64,000 nt of DNA from an uncultured Nitratireductor sp. (GTDB lineage: Bacteria > Pseudomonadota > Alphaproteobacteria > Rhizobiales > Rhizobiaceae). Made by a program: the position numbers and the translations under genes. Numbering within the stretch: the stretch's first letter is position 1; every line of letters starts with the position of its first letter. Shown here piece by piece: positions 51,155-60,670 of this stretch. The notes below the pieces were generated by a model. The model ran no database searches. It saw only the letters and a list, made by a program, of their open reading frames with translations, and was not told the origin of the DNA. Location: NCBI RefSeq assembly GCF_913053745.1, contig NZ_CAJXGF010000003.1, forward strand, positions 1 through 64,000, written 5' to 3'.

Positions 51155-52990
51155 CTATTCCGATTCCGGTTTGTGCCACCAGGTCTGCAGTTTATAGCCG
51201 TAAAGCGGGGTTTTCTCCGGATGATCCAGATCGTTCCAGTAAGCAACCCATTCGTCGCTGTCGTGCTGCATCGGTACGACATACGCACCGGACATCAACA
51301 GCCGATCGAGGGCACGGACGGCTGCGGCATAGTCGTCCATGTCACGTGCATTCAACATCGCATCGATCATCGCATCGATGGCGGGATCGGCTGCGCCGGA
51401 CAGGTTGAACGTTCCTTCGGCTTTGGCGGCATCGGATCCCCAGCGCGTCAGTTGCTCGATGCCTGGCGAGAGTGAACCGGAAAAACCCACGGAGGCGATG
51501 ATGACGTCGAAATCGTAGCGCTGCTTGCGTTGCTGGGCCTGTGAATCGTCCAGAAGCCGGATCGAAACACCCACACCGATCTTCCGCAGGGCCCTTTGGA
51601 AAACCGCCGCAAGGCGTTCGCCTTCCTCAGACGTCACCAGGATTTCAAAGGTCAGGGCCTCTCCGTCGGCGTTCACCAGCGCATTGCCCTTAAGGTTGTA
51701 GCCAGCCTCGTTGAGCATTTGCAATGCCTCCCGCATCTGTTCGCGGCCGACAGGTTTGCCGGCAAGGTCCGACTTTCCATAGCTTCCTTCCATCACCTCG
51801 GGCGTGACACGGTCGACATAGGGTTCAAGCAGCGCGCGTTCGCGCGCATCCGCCGGTTTGCCGAGTGCGGAAAGGTGCGATCCCTGCCAGTAGCTGAGTG
51901 TGCGTTCATACTCGCCGCGCAAGATGTTCTGGTTCACCCAGCCGAAATCATAAAGCTTTGTCAGGGCACGACGCACACGCGGATCGGAGAATTTTTCGCG
52001 GCGCGTGTTGAAGAAGAAGCCGGAGACGGCGGGCGGAATCCCGTTGGTGAAGGTTTCGCTGACGACCTTGCCTTCGCGCGCCGCGGGAAAGTCTATGCCG
52101 CGCTGCCGTCTTACAGGATCGGACTCCGCATATACCGAGCAAATCCCCTTCTTGAACGCTTCCACGAGAGAATTCACGTTGAGGAAATATTCGATCGTGA
52201 CCTCATCGAAATTGTCGAAACCGCGCTTGGAGGGAATATTTTCGCCCCAGTAATCCTCGTTTCGAGTGAAGACGATGCGTCGACCGGGCTCGACTTTTGA
52301 AATGCGGTAAGCACCGCTGCCGGTCACCGGCTTCAATGTGGTCTGGTCGAATGTCTCGATATTGAAGGCATGCTCCGGAACGATTGGAGTCATGGCGACG
52401 ATCAAAGGAAATTCACGGTCTGCCTTGTCGTTGAACGTGAAACGCACGCTGTGATCGCCGGTTTTTTCGATTTTCTCGATCTTCGCCATGCGGCTTGAAT
52501 AAGGGGGGCGACCTTTTTCCGTATAAGCTTCGTAACTGAAGATGACGTCTTCCGGAGTGACCGGTTCGCCATCCGACCATTTGGCGTCGGGGTCGAGATT
52601 GAACTCCGCGTAACTGCGTGCTTCGTCCATAACGACGCTTTCGGCGAGAAGCCCGTAGAGGGAAAACGGCTCGTCGGCGCTGCGCATCATCAGCGGCTCG
52701 AAGACCAGATTTCCGAAAATCGTGTCGATAACGCCACGTGCCGTGGTGCGCATGCTCTTGAGAATGAACGGGTTGAGGTTATCGAAGGAACCGACCACGC
52801 AATAGGTCACGTCGCCGCCCTTCGGAGCATCGGGATTGGCATAGGGGAAATGGCTGAAATCGGCAGGCAGTGCCGGAATGCCGTGCATGGCAACACCGTG
52901 CTTGGGCGCATCATCGGCCGCCAAGGCGGCGCCCGATGCGATCAAGTTGACCGAAATGGCGAAACAAATGGTTTTGAGGGCTGGAAACAT
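51155..52990 (-). CDS. Family 5 extracellular solute-binding protein (YejA-like)
   Basis: Periplasmic binding protein for peptides or peptide-like compounds. 611 residues with a signal peptide (about 1-25, cleavage after 'GAALA'). 'HGIPALPADFSHFPYANPDAPKGGDV' and 'IFGNLVFEPLMMRSADEP' near the start and 'FNLDPDAKWSDGEPVTPEDVIFS' are typical of the YejA/microcin C subgroup. No permease or ATPase gene is adjacent, so partners must be elsewhere. Confidence 0.93.
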   Translation of the reverse strand: MFPALKTICFAISVNLIASGAALAADDAPKHGVAMHGIPALPADFSHFPYANPDAPKGGDVTYCVVGSFDNLNPFILKSMRTTARGVIDTIFGNLVFEPLMMRSADEPFSLYGLLAESVVMDEARSYAEFNLDPDAKWSDGEPVTPEDVIFSYEAYTEKGRPPYSSRMAKIEKIEKTGDHSVRFTFNDKADREFPLIVAMTPIVPEHAFNIETFDQTTLKPVTGSGAYRISKVEPGRRIVFTRNEDYWGENIPSKRGFDNFDEVTIEYFLNVNSLVEAFKKGICSVYAESDPVRRQRGIDFPAAREGKVVSETFTNGIPPAVSGFFFNTRREKFSDPRVRRALTKLYDFGWVNQNILRGEYERTLSYWQGSHLSALGKPADARERALLEPYVDRVTPEVMEGSYGKSDLAGKPVGREQMREALQMLNEAGYNLKGNALVNADGEALTFEILVTSEEGERLAAVFQRALRKIGVGVSIRLLDDSQAQQRKQRYDFDVIIASVGFSGSLSPGIEQLTRWGSDAAKAEGTFNLSGAADPAIDAMIDAMLNARDMDDYAAAVRALDRLLMSGAYVVPMQHDSDEWVAYWNDLDHPEKTPLYGYKLQTWWHKPESE

Positions 52991-53253
52991 CGACGCACCT
53001 TAGCCGGATCTTCAAGCGGTTCCGTGATTCTCCTCGGAGCCTATCACACAGTGTGCCTTTTTCCGGGCAGCCGGCGCATCGTGTGATGTTTGCCGCACCC
53101 CGTCATAAAGTCCATCGAATTGCCCGGACGGGCTGGATTCGCGCTACGCGGCAGTGTAACACGCGCCCGAGGGTCATGCTGTCGCCGCATTTAAACAACA
53201 GGTGACGCTATGAACGATATTCTGGCGCTGTGCATTTAGAGGAACTGAGCCAT

Positions 53254-53880
53254 ATGAAAAGCCTGAACGCGAAAGCAATCCGCACCCTGTTCGCCCTTGC
53301 CGGCGCCGCCTGCGTGGCCGCAAGTGGCATTGGTGTCGCCGCCGCGCAACAGCAGCAGCCGCCTCAGGGTTGGTTCAAGGCCTGCACCAAACAGGAAGAC
53401 GTGGATATCTGCAACGTGCAGAATGTTCTCGTGGCCGAAACCGGTCAGATGATCACTGGTGTCAGCCTCATCGAAGTGAAGGGCAAGGTGAACCGCAAGG
53501 TTTTCCAGATCACCGTCCCGACCGGCCGCATGGTGCCTCCCGGTATTGGCCTGCAGATCGACGGTGGCCAGACGCAGAAGATCGACTATGCGATCTGCCT
53601 GCCGGATCGCTGCATTGCCGAAGCTCCGCTCACCGATCAGCTTGTTGCTTCGTTCAAGCGCGGCTCGGAACTGACGCTGACGTCTGTCAACTTCCAGAAC
53701 CAGCCCAATCCGATCAAGATGACGTTGTCCGGTTTCACCAATGCCTACGATGGCGACCCGCTGCCGCAATCCGACATCGAAGACCGCCAGAAGAAGCTTC
53801 AGGACTTTGTGAACAAGAACAACGAAGAGTTTACCGAGAAGCTGCGCGAAGCGCAGGAGAAGGCGAAGCAGTCCGAATAG
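53254..53880 (+). CDS. Invasion-associated locus B (IalB) family secreted protein
   Basis: A 208-residue exported protein. Signal peptide about 1-30 ('LFALAGAACVAASGIGVAAA'), then the IalB domain: 'GWFKACTKQEDVDICNVQN' and 'QKIDYAICLPDRCIAEAPL' supply two likely disulfide pairs. The C-terminus is a charged helix. In Bartonella IalB affects erythrocyte entry, but the family is common in non-pathogens of this order. Start at 53254 is set by GAGGAACTGAGCC. The 263-bp divergent gap upstream holds no other gene I can support. Confidence 0.88.
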   Translation: MKSLNAKAIRTLFALAGAACVAASGIGVAAAQQQQPPQGWFKACTKQEDVDICNVQNVLVAETGQMITGVSLIEVKGKVNRKVFQITVPTGRMVPPGIGLQIDGGQTQKIDYAICLPDRCIAEAPLTDQLVASFKRGSELTLTSVNFQNQPNPIKMTLSGFTNAYDGDPLPQSDIEDRQKKLQDFVNKNNEEFTEKLREAQEKAKQSE

Positions 53881-53907
53881 CTCTCACGCCTTTTCAAGTG
53901 CGAACAG

Positions 53908-53934
53908 AAAACGGGGCCCTTGCGGCCCCGTTTT
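53908..53934. terminator. Bidirectional intrinsic terminator
   Basis: AAAACGGGGCC and GGCCCCGTTTT make a perfect 11-bp stem with a 5-nt loop. It lies between the convergent IalB-family gene and hspQ and could end both transcripts. Confidence 0.9.
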
Positions 53935-53957
53935 AATTGCGCCGATGAAGCTTGCTG

Positions 53958-54290
53958 TTAGTGGTGAATCCGTTCACGTGGTTCATAATGGCCATCGCCG
54001 GTTTCCACGAAAAATTCGGCCAACTGCGGATGCCGGACCGGCATGCCGGACTCGTCGGGCATCAGGTTTTGCTCCGATACATAGGCGACATACTCCGTCT
54101 CCTCGTTTTCTGCGAGCAGGTGGTAGAAGGGCTGATCCTTGCGCGGGCGCACTTCCTCCGGAATTGCCTGATACCAGGCTTCGGTGTTGTTGAATTCGGG
54201 ATCAACGTCGAAAATTACACCACGGAAGTCGAACATCCGATGACGAACGACTTGCCCGATGCGAAATTTTGCGGTTCCAATATTTTGCAT
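53958..54290 (-). CDS. hspQ: Heat shock protein HspQ (YccV-like)
   Basis: Small heat-shock protein that in enterobacteria promotes Lon-dependent degradation and binds hemimethylated DNA. 110 residues from the ATG at 54290, chosen because AGAGG lies at a good distance; an ATG two codons earlier would be too close. 'AKFRIGQVVRHRMFDFRGVIFDVDPEF' and 'DQPFYHLLAENEETEYVAYVSEQNL' are the family signature. The track's 181-residue version adds an upstream stretch overlapping the AEC gene. Confidence 0.93.
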   Translation of the reverse strand: MQNIGTAKFRIGQVVRHRMFDFRGVIFDVDPEFNNTEAWYQAIPEEVRPRKDQPFYHLLAENEETEYVAYVSEQNLMPDESGMPVRHPQLAEFFVETGDGHYEPRERIHH

Positions 54291-54453
54291 AATCATACCT
54301 CTGACACCTATGTGGCGCAGCAGCCGCCACAATTCAATCCCACGGACTTGACGGGCGGGGTACGCGCGGGCTAGCCGCGATATTTGGGCGAAACGTTTTC
54401 GGGTTGCTTGCGCAGATCGATGGTCTGAACAACCGCCCTGGCGGGGATGGGCT

Positions 54454-55416
54454 ATGGCCGGTGTCGCAGGACTTGTTCTGCCGTTTTTCGGATTGATCTT
54501 CATCGGCTACGCAGTGGCGCGGCTTAAGCCGCATCCTGCCGATGCGCTTGGCTGGATGAACACGTTTGTCATCTATGTGGCCCTTCCGGCGCTCTTTTTC
54601 CAGCTTCTGGCGAAACCCCCCATCGAGCGCTTGACGGAATGGGGCTATATCTTCGGCGCGGTCGCTTCCACCTATATTGTGTTCGCCATCATGTTCGCCG
54701 GTTCGCGCCTGATCAGCGGCAGTTCGATCGCTGAGAGCACCATCAAAGGGCTTGCGGCGAGTTACGGCAATATCGGCTATATGGGCCCCGGTCTGGCGCT
54801 GCTCGCCTTGGGGGAGGACGCAGCGGTTCCGGTAGCGCTGATCTTTTGTTTCGAAAACATCGTTCACTTCGCGGTCGCGCCGATGATGATGGCGATCTCG
54901 GGCGGCGACAAACAGGAGCCTGGGCGACTGTTTCTGGACGTGTTAAGCAAGATTGCCTTGCATCCTTTCATCGTGGCAACCGCGGCAGGTGTTATCGCTG
55001 CGGCACTGCATTTTACTCCGCCGCTTCCCGTCGAGCGTCTGCTGGCATATCTCGCATCGGCGGCAGCGCCCTGCGCGCTGTTCGCCATGGGGGTGAGTCT
55101 GGCTCTGAGGCCACTCAGGCGTGTGCCTCACGAGGTTGGCGCAATCGTTGGCCTTAAGCTCGTTCTTCACCCGGCGATCTGCTATGTCATGCTGAGCTGG
55201 ATCGGAAATTTCTCCGAAAGCTGGGTGTTTTCCGCCGTTCTTCTGGCATCTTTGCCCACGGCAACCAATGTATTCGTGATCAGCCAGCAATATGGTGTGT
55301 GGATGGAACGCGCCTCCGCCAGCGTGCTCATCACCACGCTGGTTTCGGTGGCCACCGTCACCGCTCTGCTTTATGCGATTACGAACGGGATTCTGCCGCC
55401 TGATCTTTTCCCTTGA
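54454..55416 (+). CDS. AEC family transporter (auxin efflux carrier type)
   Basis: A 320-residue inner-membrane transporter with about ten membrane segments ('AGLVLPFFGLIFIGYAVAR', 'FVIYVALPALFFQLLA', 'SVATVTALLYAITNGILPP'). 'YGNIGYMGPGLALLALGE' and 'ASLPTATNVFVISQQYGV' are the paired conserved regions of the AEC family. Bacterial members carry organic acids such as malate or malonate; substrate here unknown. Convergent with the UbiH-family gene with 38 bp of overlap. Confidence 0.9.
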   Translation: MAGVAGLVLPFFGLIFIGYAVARLKPHPADALGWMNTFVIYVALPALFFQLLAKPPIERLTEWGYIFGAVASTYIVFAIMFAGSRLISGSSIAESTIKGLAASYGNIGYMGPGLALLALGEDAAVPVALIFCFENIVHFAVAPMMMAISGGDKQEPGRLFLDVLSKIALHPFIVATAAGVIAAALHFTPPLPVERLLAYLASAAAPCALFAMGVSLALRPLRRVPHEVGAIVGLKLVLHPAICYVMLSWIGNFSESWVFSAVLLASLPTATNVFVISQQYGVWMERASASVLITTLVSVATVTALLYAITNGILPPDLFP

Positions 55417-56599
55417 GCGGCAGAAGGGCGGAAAAACCGCTGCCCGGCCGCATGCCTTCGCGCATGAAAAGCGCGCGCAACGGCGGAATGCTGTCAATGA
55501 TGCCAAGCCCGGCGCTGCGGGCGATCTGCGCGGGAAGAAGACCCGATAGAAGCGAGGCGTTCAGCAGATTGACCGAATTGCTGCGGGCCAGGACATCGGG
55601 ACGGCGGAGCGCGTCATACCGCGTCACGGCAGCTGGTGCTCCCGGATCGTCGCGGAATGCGGCGACGACCGCGACGATATCCTCTACGTCGCGGATACCC
55701 AGGTTGAGCCCCTGTGCCGAAATGGGCGGAAACACGTGCGCGGCTTCGCCGATCAGTGCGATCCGGTTTTGCCCGAAACGAGACGGCATAAGCGTGCTTA
55801 GAGGATAGATCTGGCGTTCGGGCTCCACCGTGACGCGGCCAAGAAACGAGGAAAGCTGTTCCTCGAGCTTAAGCGACAGGGCATTGTCGTTGAGCGTATT
55901 CATGGTGTCGGCGTCCTGCGGACGCAGCACCCAGACCAGGCTCGAACGCATCCCGGGCAGGGGCACCTGCGTGCATGGACCGCTTCTCGTATGGAACTCC
56001 GTCGAAACGAAACCGTGTTCTCGTGTGTGCTTGAAATTCAGCACGAGAGCCGATTGCGGCAGGGTGCGCGTCCTGGCCGACATGCCGGCGGCCCGACGGG
56101 CAGGTGAATTGCGGCCATCGGCGGCGATTGCAAGTTGGGCCGAAAGGCGTTCGCCATTGTCCAGCGTCGCGATCACCCGCTCTGCTTCGCAGGACCACGC
56201 GCCAACGAGGCTCTCGTGCCATTCGATCAGCGGAGATCCCTTTGCGGCCTCGGCCAATTCTTCCGAAAGTCGCGCATTGGGGATGTTCAGGCCAAAATAC
56301 TCCTCACCGATCTCTCCCGCGTGAAAGGTTACGGTCGGGCTGCGCACCAGTCTTCCGGTCGCATCCACCAGACGCATGGCGCGAAGCGGTGCTGTTTCGG
56401 GCAGAAGCTTGCCGAGGACCCCCAGCGGTTCGATTGCTTCCAGCGACGGGCGCATCAACGCCACGGTACGCCGATCCCGCCCCCTTGGAACCGGACCGGC
56501 AAGCGTCACCGGATAACCGTGATGCGCCAGCAGAAGCGCCGCAATGAGACCAGCGGGCCCGGTTCCTGCGACGAGAATTTTACGGTCACTATCGCCCAA
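55379..56599 (-). CDS. UbiH/UbiF family FAD-dependent hydroxylase
   Basis: Flavoprotein monooxygenase, probably acting in ubiquinone biosynthesis. 406 residues, the usual size. Rossmann 'VAGTGPAGLIAALLLAHHG' (about 10-28), 'AIAADGRNSPARRAAG' (about 157-172) and 'RIALIGEAAHVFPPISAQGLNLGIRDVEDI' (about 275-305) are the three family motifs. The particular ring position cannot be told; a second UbiH-like gene elsewhere in the genome is likely. Confidence 0.9.
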   Translation of the reverse strand: MGDSDRKILVAGTGPAGLIAALLLAHHGYPVTLAGPVPRGRDRRTVALMRPSLEAIEPLGVLGKLLPETAPLRAMRLVDATGRLVRSPTVTFHAGEIGEEYFGLNIPNARLSEELAEAAKGSPLIEWHESLVGAWSCEAERVIATLDNGERLSAQLAIAADGRNSPARRAAGMSARTRTLPQSALVLNFKHTREHGFVSTEFHTRSGPCTQVPLPGMRSSLVWVLRPQDADTMNTLNDNALSLKLEEQLSSFLGRVTVEPERQIYPLSTLMPSRFGQNRIALIGEAAHVFPPISAQGLNLGIRDVEDIVAVVAAFRDDPGAPAAVTRYDALRRPDVLARSNSVNLLNASLLSGLLPAQIARSAGLGIIDSIPPLRALFMREGMRPGSGFSALLPLKGKDQAAESRS

Positions 56600-56655
56600 A
56601 GCTTTTGATCCATCTATGCTTCTGTCTTCATCGACAGGTACAGTCTGTCTTTGTC

Positions 56656-57615
56656 ATGATGGTGCCGTTCGATGCAAGATTCAACGCGGCGAAAACACCC
56701 AGGGAAGAATTGCGGGGTAAAGGCGTGATCCATGAAGAGCCGCATCCGAAGACCTTGGCGGGCACCGGCCGGACCGTTCATCGCCTGTCGCTCATGGCGT
56801 TTCCAATTTCTCTCTCGGCGCTGATACTGGCCGTTGTGACTTCCTGGATCCTGCTCGCGCTTATGGGCGGGGGGATTGCCACGATCGAGCCACGGGCTGC
56901 AGGCCCAGGAGGGGTTTGGCTTGGCAGTCTTCCGGAAATGCCGTTGCCGGCTTCTCTCGAAACGCTGCTATCGCTCTGCCTGACACCGGTGCAGGTGGGC
57001 GGTGGAGCGCGTGTTTTCGCTGTGTTTTCTTTCATGTGGTTCCTTATGGCGTTCGCCATGATGCTGCCCTCTGCAACCCCATTGATCCGTACCTATTGTG
57101 AAATTGCCGACACCGCGGCCCGTAAGGATCACAACGTGGTACACCCGCTCGTGCTGGTTGCGGGTTATCTGACCGTCTGGTTGGCGGCATCCATCTGCTT
57201 TGCGACGATCGCGCTCGGGGTTGAAGCTTTGTACGATCGCGGCTCCATCCTGTCGCCCTGGACCGGACATGCGGGTGCGATCGTGCTTCTCATCGCCGGT
57301 CTCTATCAGTTCTCCGGGCTGAAGGAGGCGTGTCTCGTCAAATGCCGCAATCCCTTTGCCACTCTGTTCGGTCGCTGGAGCACGCGCCCGGCAGCAATCT
57401 ATCGGCTCGGTTTGCGGCAAGGCCTTTGGTGCCTAGGCTGTTGCTGGGCGCTTATGCTGGTGATGTTCGCGGTTGGCCTGATGAACCTCTTTTGGATGGC
57501 GCTTCTCGGTGTTTTCACCATGGTGGAGAAATCTGGTCATAGTCGGATTTTCACACGTGTTTCAGGCGGTCTGCTGCTTGTGTGGGCGCTCGCGCTTCTT
57601 GTAGTCTCGGTCTAG
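56656..57615 (+). CDS. DUF2182 metal-binding integral membrane protein
   Basis: A protein of about 319 residues with seven or so membrane segments. 'LYQFSGLKEACLVKCRNPF', 'LRQGLWCLGCCWALMLVMFAVGLMNLFWM' and 'VEK' are the DUF2182 signature; the paired Cys residues gave rise to the metal-binding label. The start is uncertain: two ATGs at 56656/56659 have no clear ribosome site, and a GTG near 56725 with GGGGTAAAGGC before it is an alternative. Paired with the DUF1326 gene 17 bp downstream. Confidence 0.85.
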   Translation: MMVPFDARFNAAKTPREELRGKGVIHEEPHPKTLAGTGRTVHRLSLMAFPISLSALILAVVTSWILLALMGGGIATIEPRAAGPGGVWLGSLPEMPLPASLETLLSLCLTPVQVGGGARVFAVFSFMWFLMAFAMMLPSATPLIRTYCEIADTAARKDHNVVHPLVLVAGYLTVWLAASICFATIALGVEALYDRGSILSPWTGHAGAIVLLIAGLYQFSGLKEACLVKCRNPFATLFGRWSTRPAAIYRLGLRQGLWCLGCCWALMLVMFAVGLMNLFWMALLGVFTMVEKSGHSRIFTRVSGGLLLVWALALLVVSV

Positions 57616-57632
57616 AAGAGGGGTCAGATGCA

Positions 57633-58247
57633 ATGGGAAAGAAAGACTGGGCGCTGAAAGGCGAACTGGTGCTGTCATGCAATTGCACCGTATTCTGCCC
57701 CTGCGTGCTTTCGCTGGGCAATCATCCGCCCACCGAGGGATATTGTCAGACTTGGGCCGGTTTCCGCATCGATCAGGGACACTATGGCGAGACCGACCTT
57801 TCGGGCCTGAATCTCGGCTTGGTGATGGAAATTCCCGGCTATATGAGCCGCGGCAACTGGACCGCCGGTCTCTTTCTCGACGAACGCGCATCGATTTACG
57901 CCGAAAAGGCGGTCGGCAAGATCTTTTCCGGCAAGGCAGGTGGCACGACCGGGCTTCTGTCGATTCTCGTTGGCCAGTTTCTCGGCATCCAGCGTGCACC
58001 CGTGAGCTACGAGACCGAAGACAAGACCCGTATCTTTCAGATTCCGAAGGTTATCGACGGGGCGATCACGCCGATTGCCGGCAAGGACAAGGATGGCGAC
58101 ACCGTCATCACCAATTCACAATACTGGATCGCACCGGAGATCACCGTTGCACGGTCTGACAAGAGCCGCATGCGTGCCTTTGGGCGCAACTGGAACTTTG
58201 CCGGTCGCTCGGCCGAAATATGCCCGCTCGATTGGCGTGGACCCTAG
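57633..58247 (+). CDS. DUF1326 domain protein
   Basis: A 204-residue soluble protein. 'LSCNCTVFCPCVLSLG' near the N-terminus is the Cys-rich mark of DUF1326. DUF1326 and DUF2182 genes are often neighbours, which suggests a joint, still unknown task, perhaps metal handling. The ATG at 57633 is chosen over the upstream track start, which overlaps the DUF2182 gene. Confidence 0.88.
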   Translation: MGKKDWALKGELVLSCNCTVFCPCVLSLGNHPPTEGYCQTWAGFRIDQGHYGETDLSGLNLGLVMEIPGYMSRGNWTAGLFLDERASIYAEKAVGKIFSGKAGGTTGLLSILVGQFLGIQRAPVSYETEDKTRIFQIPKVIDGAITPIAGKDKDGDTVITNSQYWIAPEITVARSDKSRMRAFGRNWNFAGRSAEICPLDWRGP

Positions 58248-58256
58248 GCAGCCATC

Positions 58257-58982
58257 ATGAAAACCAAGAAAGTCACGGCTCCGCAGGCCAAGGCGTTTTC
58301 AGTACATCTCCTGACCGCGTCCGGATCCTTCCTCGCCTTTTTGTCGCTCGTCGCTGCCAGCGAAGAGCGCTGGACCGCCATGTTCTGGTGGCTGGGTTTT
58401 GCTCTGTTCGTCGATGGAATAGACGGCCCGATTGCGCGCAAGCTCGATGTGAAGCAGGTCCTCCCCACCTGGTCTGGCGATATGCTCGACAACATCATCG
58501 ACTACGTGACCTATGTTCTTATCCCCGCCTTTGCACTTTATCAGAGCGGGTTCATGGGGCAGGGACTGTCGTTTCTGTCGGCGGCGATCATCGTCGTCAC
58601 CAGTGCGATCTACTATGCCGATACCGGAATGAAGACGCGGGAGAACTTCTTCAAGGGCTTTCCCGTGGTCTGGAACATGGTGGTTTTCACGCTTTTCGTG
58701 GTTCAACCCGGCGAGCAGGTCGCATTCGCGGTGGTGCTCATCTCTGCGGTGACGACGTTTTTGCCGATTTTTTTCCTGCATCCGGTACGGGTACAGCGCC
58801 TGCGCACCCTCAATCTCGCGGTATTTTTTGCCTGGTGCGCTTTCGGTGTGCTGGGGCTTCTTCAAGAGCTCGAGGCCCATCAATTGGTGCGATTGGGTAT
58901 AGGGATAACTGGCTTATACCTCTTTGCAATCGGTGGCATCATGCAGGTTTGGCCGAATCTGGGGAAAGGACATAAGGGGTAA
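58257..58982 (+). CDS. pcs: Phosphatidylcholine synthase
   Basis: Makes phosphatidylcholine from CDP-diacylglycerol and choline in the inner membrane. 241 residues, about eight membrane segments. The CDP-alcohol phosphotransferase motif is present as 'DGIDGPIARKLDV' then 'SGDMLDNIIDYVTYVLIPAF' (DG..AR...G...D...D). This enzyme is typical of Rhizobiales and some pathogens, which supports the taxonomic guess. It starts 10 bp after the DUF1326 stop. Confidence 0.93.
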   Translation: MKTKKVTAPQAKAFSVHLLTASGSFLAFLSLVAASEERWTAMFWWLGFALFVDGIDGPIARKLDVKQVLPTWSGDMLDNIIDYVTYVLIPAFALYQSGFMGQGLSFLSAAIIVVTSAIYYADTGMKTRENFFKGFPVVWNMVVFTLFVVQPGEQVAFAVVLISAVTTFLPIFFLHPVRVQRLRTLNLAVFFAWCAFGVLGLLQELEAHQLVRLGIGITGLYLFAIGGIMQVWPNLGKGHKG

Positions 58983-59074
58983 TGGGGCGGTTGTGTTTGA
59001 ATCTCTTTCAAGGAATGCGGCTCTAATGCGCGGCGAAGCCATCCGCCTATGATTGATCTGGGAACAGAACAAAA

Positions 59075-60670
59075 ATGACCGAAGTGGGAGCCGGCGTGGA
59101 TCAACGACACGAAGGCGAAGGCGGCGAACTTCTCGAGGTTCGCGGCCTGACAAAGACATTCGGCGCATTGAAAGCTTGCGACGCGATCGATCTTTCGATT
59201 GGAAAAGGCGAGATTCATGCGCTTCTTGGCGAAAACGGCGCCGGCAAGTCGACGCTGGTGAAGATGCTGTTCGGTGCGCTCGAGCCGGCGGCCGGTGAAA
59301 TCCGCTGGAAACGGAGGGTGGTCGCCATCCAATCCCCCGGCGAAGCCCGGCGTCTCGGTATCGGCATGGTTTTTCAGCATTTTTCGCTCTTCGAAGCGTT
59401 GACCGCCGCAGAGAACATCATGCTTGCGCTGGATGACACGACACCCATTCTGCAGGTGGCCGAGCGTGCGCGTGAACTTTCCAAAGCCTACGGCCTGCCA
59501 CTCGACCCCTTTGCCCATGTGGGTGATCTCTCGGTCGGCGAACGCCAGCGCATCGAGATCATCCGTTGCCTCTTGCAAAAGCCGGATCTGATCATTCTCG
59601 ATGAGCCGACATCGGTTCTCACCCCTCAGGAGGCCGACAGGCTCTTCGAGACGCTGGAAACTCTGCGCGATGAGGGCAAATCGATCCTCTACATCTCTCA
59701 CCGCCTCGAGGAGGTGAAACGGCTTTGCGACCGGGCGACCGTTCTGCGCCACGGCCGGGTGGTTTCGCATTGTGATCCGAGGCGGGAAACTGCCGCGTCG
59801 CTCGCCCGCATGATGGTCGGTGATGAGGTGGATACGGTAAAGCGCGTCGGCAGCGTCGACGCCTCCGGCCAGTCGCTATTGGAGGTCAAGGGACTTAGCC
59901 GGCCCGCGGCAAATCCCTTTGCCGTGTCGCTGCGCGAGATCAGTCTTTCGGTGCGCGCCGGCGAGGTCGTGGGGATCGCTGGAGTTGCCGGCAATGGACA
60001 GGGAGAACTGTTTGAAGCCCTGTCCGGCGAAGCGCTGCAGGACAAGGCTGGTGCCATCCGCGTTCGCGGCACGGATGCAGGACGGCTTGGGATTTCCGGG
60101 CGCCGTCTTCTGGGCGCTGCCTTCGTACCCGAGGAGCGGCTCGGTCACGGCGCGGCACCGCAGATGCGCCTTTCCGAAAATCTTTTCCTGTCACGCCACG
60201 TCACCGATGCCGGCGCCTTTGTCGGTGCGCTCGGCACGGTGCGCTCCGGTGCGCTGGCCAACGCCGCCGCACGCATCGTCGAGGCCATGGATGTGCGGAA
60301 GGGCGGGGAAGACCCAGAAGCCTCAGCGCTGTCCGGCGGCAATCTGCAGAAATTCATCATTGGTCGTGAGCTCGACCGCCAGCCCGCGGTAATGATCGTC
60401 AACCAGCCCACCTGGGGTGTCGATGCCGGCGCTGCCGCTCGTATCCGACAGGCGTTGATCGATCTGGCACGCTCGGGTTCGGCTGTTCTGGTCATCAGCC
60501 AGGATCTGGATGAGTTGTTCGAGATCTGTGATTCCGTCGCGGTGATGCATGATGGCCGCCTGTCCGCTCCAGTGCCCATCGCGGAAGCGACCTTCGAGAA
60601 AATTGGTCTGTTGATGGGGGGTGCCACGCCGGAGCGCGCCGAACCGCCAGAAAAAGCGGAGACGGCATAA
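59075..60670 (+). CDS. Nucleoside/BMP-type ABC transporter, tandem ATPase
   Basis: Energises import by the two permeases that follow. 531 residues with two ABC domains. First: 'LLGENGAGKSTLVKMLFGAL' (Walker A), 'LSVGERQRIEIIRCLLQKPDLIILDEPTSVL' (signature and Walker B). Second is degenerate: 'IAGVAGNGQGELFEALSGE' in place of Walker A, and 'LSGGNLQKFIIGRELDRQPAVMIVNQPTWGVD'. This is the architecture of sugar and nucleoside importers (YufO, RbsA types). Its stop overlaps the next ATG. Confidence 0.93.
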   Translation: MTEVGAGVDQRHEGEGGELLEVRGLTKTFGALKACDAIDLSIGKGEIHALLGENGAGKSTLVKMLFGALEPAAGEIRWKRRVVAIQSPGEARRLGIGMVFQHFSLFEALTAAENIMLALDDTTPILQVAERARELSKAYGLPLDPFAHVGDLSVGERQRIEIIRCLLQKPDLIILDEPTSVLTPQEADRLFETLETLRDEGKSILYISHRLEEVKRLCDRATVLRHGRVVSHCDPRRETAASLARMMVGDEVDTVKRVGSVDASGQSLLEVKGLSRPAANPFAVSLREISLSVRAGEVVGIAGVAGNGQGELFEALSGEALQDKAGAIRVRGTDAGRLGISGRRLLGAAFVPEERLGHGAAPQMRLSENLFLSRHVTDAGAFVGALGTVRSGALANAAARIVEAMDVRKGGEDPEASALSGGNLQKFIIGRELDRQPAVMIVNQPTWGVDAGAAARIRQALIDLARSGSAVLVISQDLDELFEICDSVAVMHDGRLSAPVPIAEATFEKIGLLMGGATPERAEPPEKAETA

